Source: a bacterium
GTDB taxonomy: Bacteria; Bacillota; Clostridia; Oscillospirales; Acutalibacteraceae
DNA length: 20,978 nucleotides
Direction: 5' to 3'
Assembly: GCA_004560045.1 (NCBI GenBank)
Contig: SFWF01000019.1
Coordinates: forward strand, 1 to 20,978
Under the pieces are notes generated by a model. It had not been told where the DNA came from, ran no database searches, and saw nothing but the letters and a program-made list of their open reading frames with translations. The number at the start of each line of letters is the position of its first letter. Position 1 is the stretch's first letter. Both the position numbers and the translations under genes were made by a program. Positions 20,790 through 20,978 of this stretch are shown here, piece by piece.

Positions 20790-20978
20790 ATTTCATCTGC
20801 GTAGCAGATTTCATCCAAGCTTTGCTTGGATTTCACCGTGCGTAGCACGATTTCACTTATACTTGCGGCTCCCCCAATTTTTTTATCCAATCCGAAGGAT
20901 TGGTATGTAATCGCCGTTAGGCGTATGTAATCACGCGGAGCGTGTATGGCATCACCGTAGGTGCATTTCCTTCGGATT
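20696..20978. repeat. array of about twelve short hairpins with near-constant spacers, incomplete at the window edge
   Basis: No convincing reading frame exists after tRNA-Cys. Instead there are successive small palindromes, in order: CCGTCC/GGACGG (20701-20716), CCATC/GATGG (20724-20736), CGC/GCG (20744-20752), CCGAC/GTCGG (20760-20772), CTGC/GCAG (20797-20807), CCAAGC/GCTTGG (20815-20829), CGTGC/GCACG (20837-20849), CCAATCC/GGATTGG (20887-20903), CGCC/GGCG (20912-20923), CACGC/GCGTG (20932-20944), CACC/GGTG (20953-20963) and TCC/GGA (20968-20976). Loops are mostly three bases (TTC, TTT, GTA, GAA, GGA). Spacers are GATAAAT and GTGAAAT in the first part, ATTTCAT and ATTTCAC in the second, and TATGTAAT in the third. 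Stem sequences all differ but stay complementary. I do not recognise a named repeat family; the array continues past the right edge. Confidence 0.85.

Noticed and set aside
20696..20978. Hairpin array as a CRISPR array
   Set aside because: The conserved parts are only 7-8 bases, the variable parts are self-complementary, and no cas gene or 20-40-base spacers exist.

Overview
The window reads as chromosomal DNA of a Gram-positive anaerobe of the class Clostridia (Bacillota), most likely an uncultured gut member of the Ruminococcaceae/Oscillospiraceae. This is inferred from strong GGAGG-type ribosome sites, sigma-A promoters close to consensus, the MEP isoprenoid genes, an acidic zinc-ribbon protein next to efp, a VanZ-like protein, and a lytic M23 enzyme with a Cys/Gly-rich insertion. 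No IS element, phage gene or CRISPR array is visible. Coding density is high and nearly all genes point rightwards.

Layout. (1) 72-917, minus: an AraC-type regulator. (2) 1076-4214: a promoter and rpsU, a terminator, then a tightly coupled run of yqeG-like phosphatase, endonuclease IV-like TIM barrel, aroQ and an M24 aminopeptidase, with three successive 4-bp ATGA overlaps. (3) 4179-5330: efp and an acidic zinc-ribbon protein, driven by a consensus promoter lying inside the last codons of the aminopeptidase gene. (4) 5345-7898: PAP2 phosphatase, ispD, ispF and an RsuA-type pseudouridine synthase, linking isoprenoid precursor supply with a probable lipid-pyrophosphate phosphatase. (5) 7971-9245: a stand-alone MsmX/UgpC-type sugar-ABC ATPase with its own terminator, convergent with (6) a sugar isomerase/epimerase-like TIM barrel on the minus strand (9319-10224). 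(7) 10350-20114: a long co-directional series: CdaR/PucR-type regulator, ftsE, ftsX, a coiled-coil M23 murein hydrolase, a CtpA-type S41 protease, VanZ-like protein, AI-2E-family permease with a long C-terminal extension, TrpR-like YerC protein, a SAM methyltransferase and hslO. The core (FtsEX, M23 enzyme, CtpA) is a cell-wall remodelling module. (8) 20144-20692: tRNA genes Val-Asp-Phe-Gly, a terminator, tRNA-Cys and another terminator.

(9) 20696-20978, running off the right edge, is the least explained part: no gene, but about twelve consecutive short hairpins. Their stem sequences all differ, most loops are three bases, and they are separated by near-constant 7-8-base spacers. Spacers in the first part (GTGAAAT) are the exact reverse complement of those in the second (ATTTCAC), and a 15-bp long-range stem encloses three of the hairpins. 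I do not recognise it as a named element.

Other points of interest: ftsE has no ATG, GTG or TTG start that would keep its N-terminus and appears to use ATT; FtsX carries an acidic Ser/Thr-rich extracellular insertion; a 16-bp perfect palindrome covers the -10 box of the CdaR/ftsEX promoter. All functional names rest on motif recognition by eye; no database search was made.
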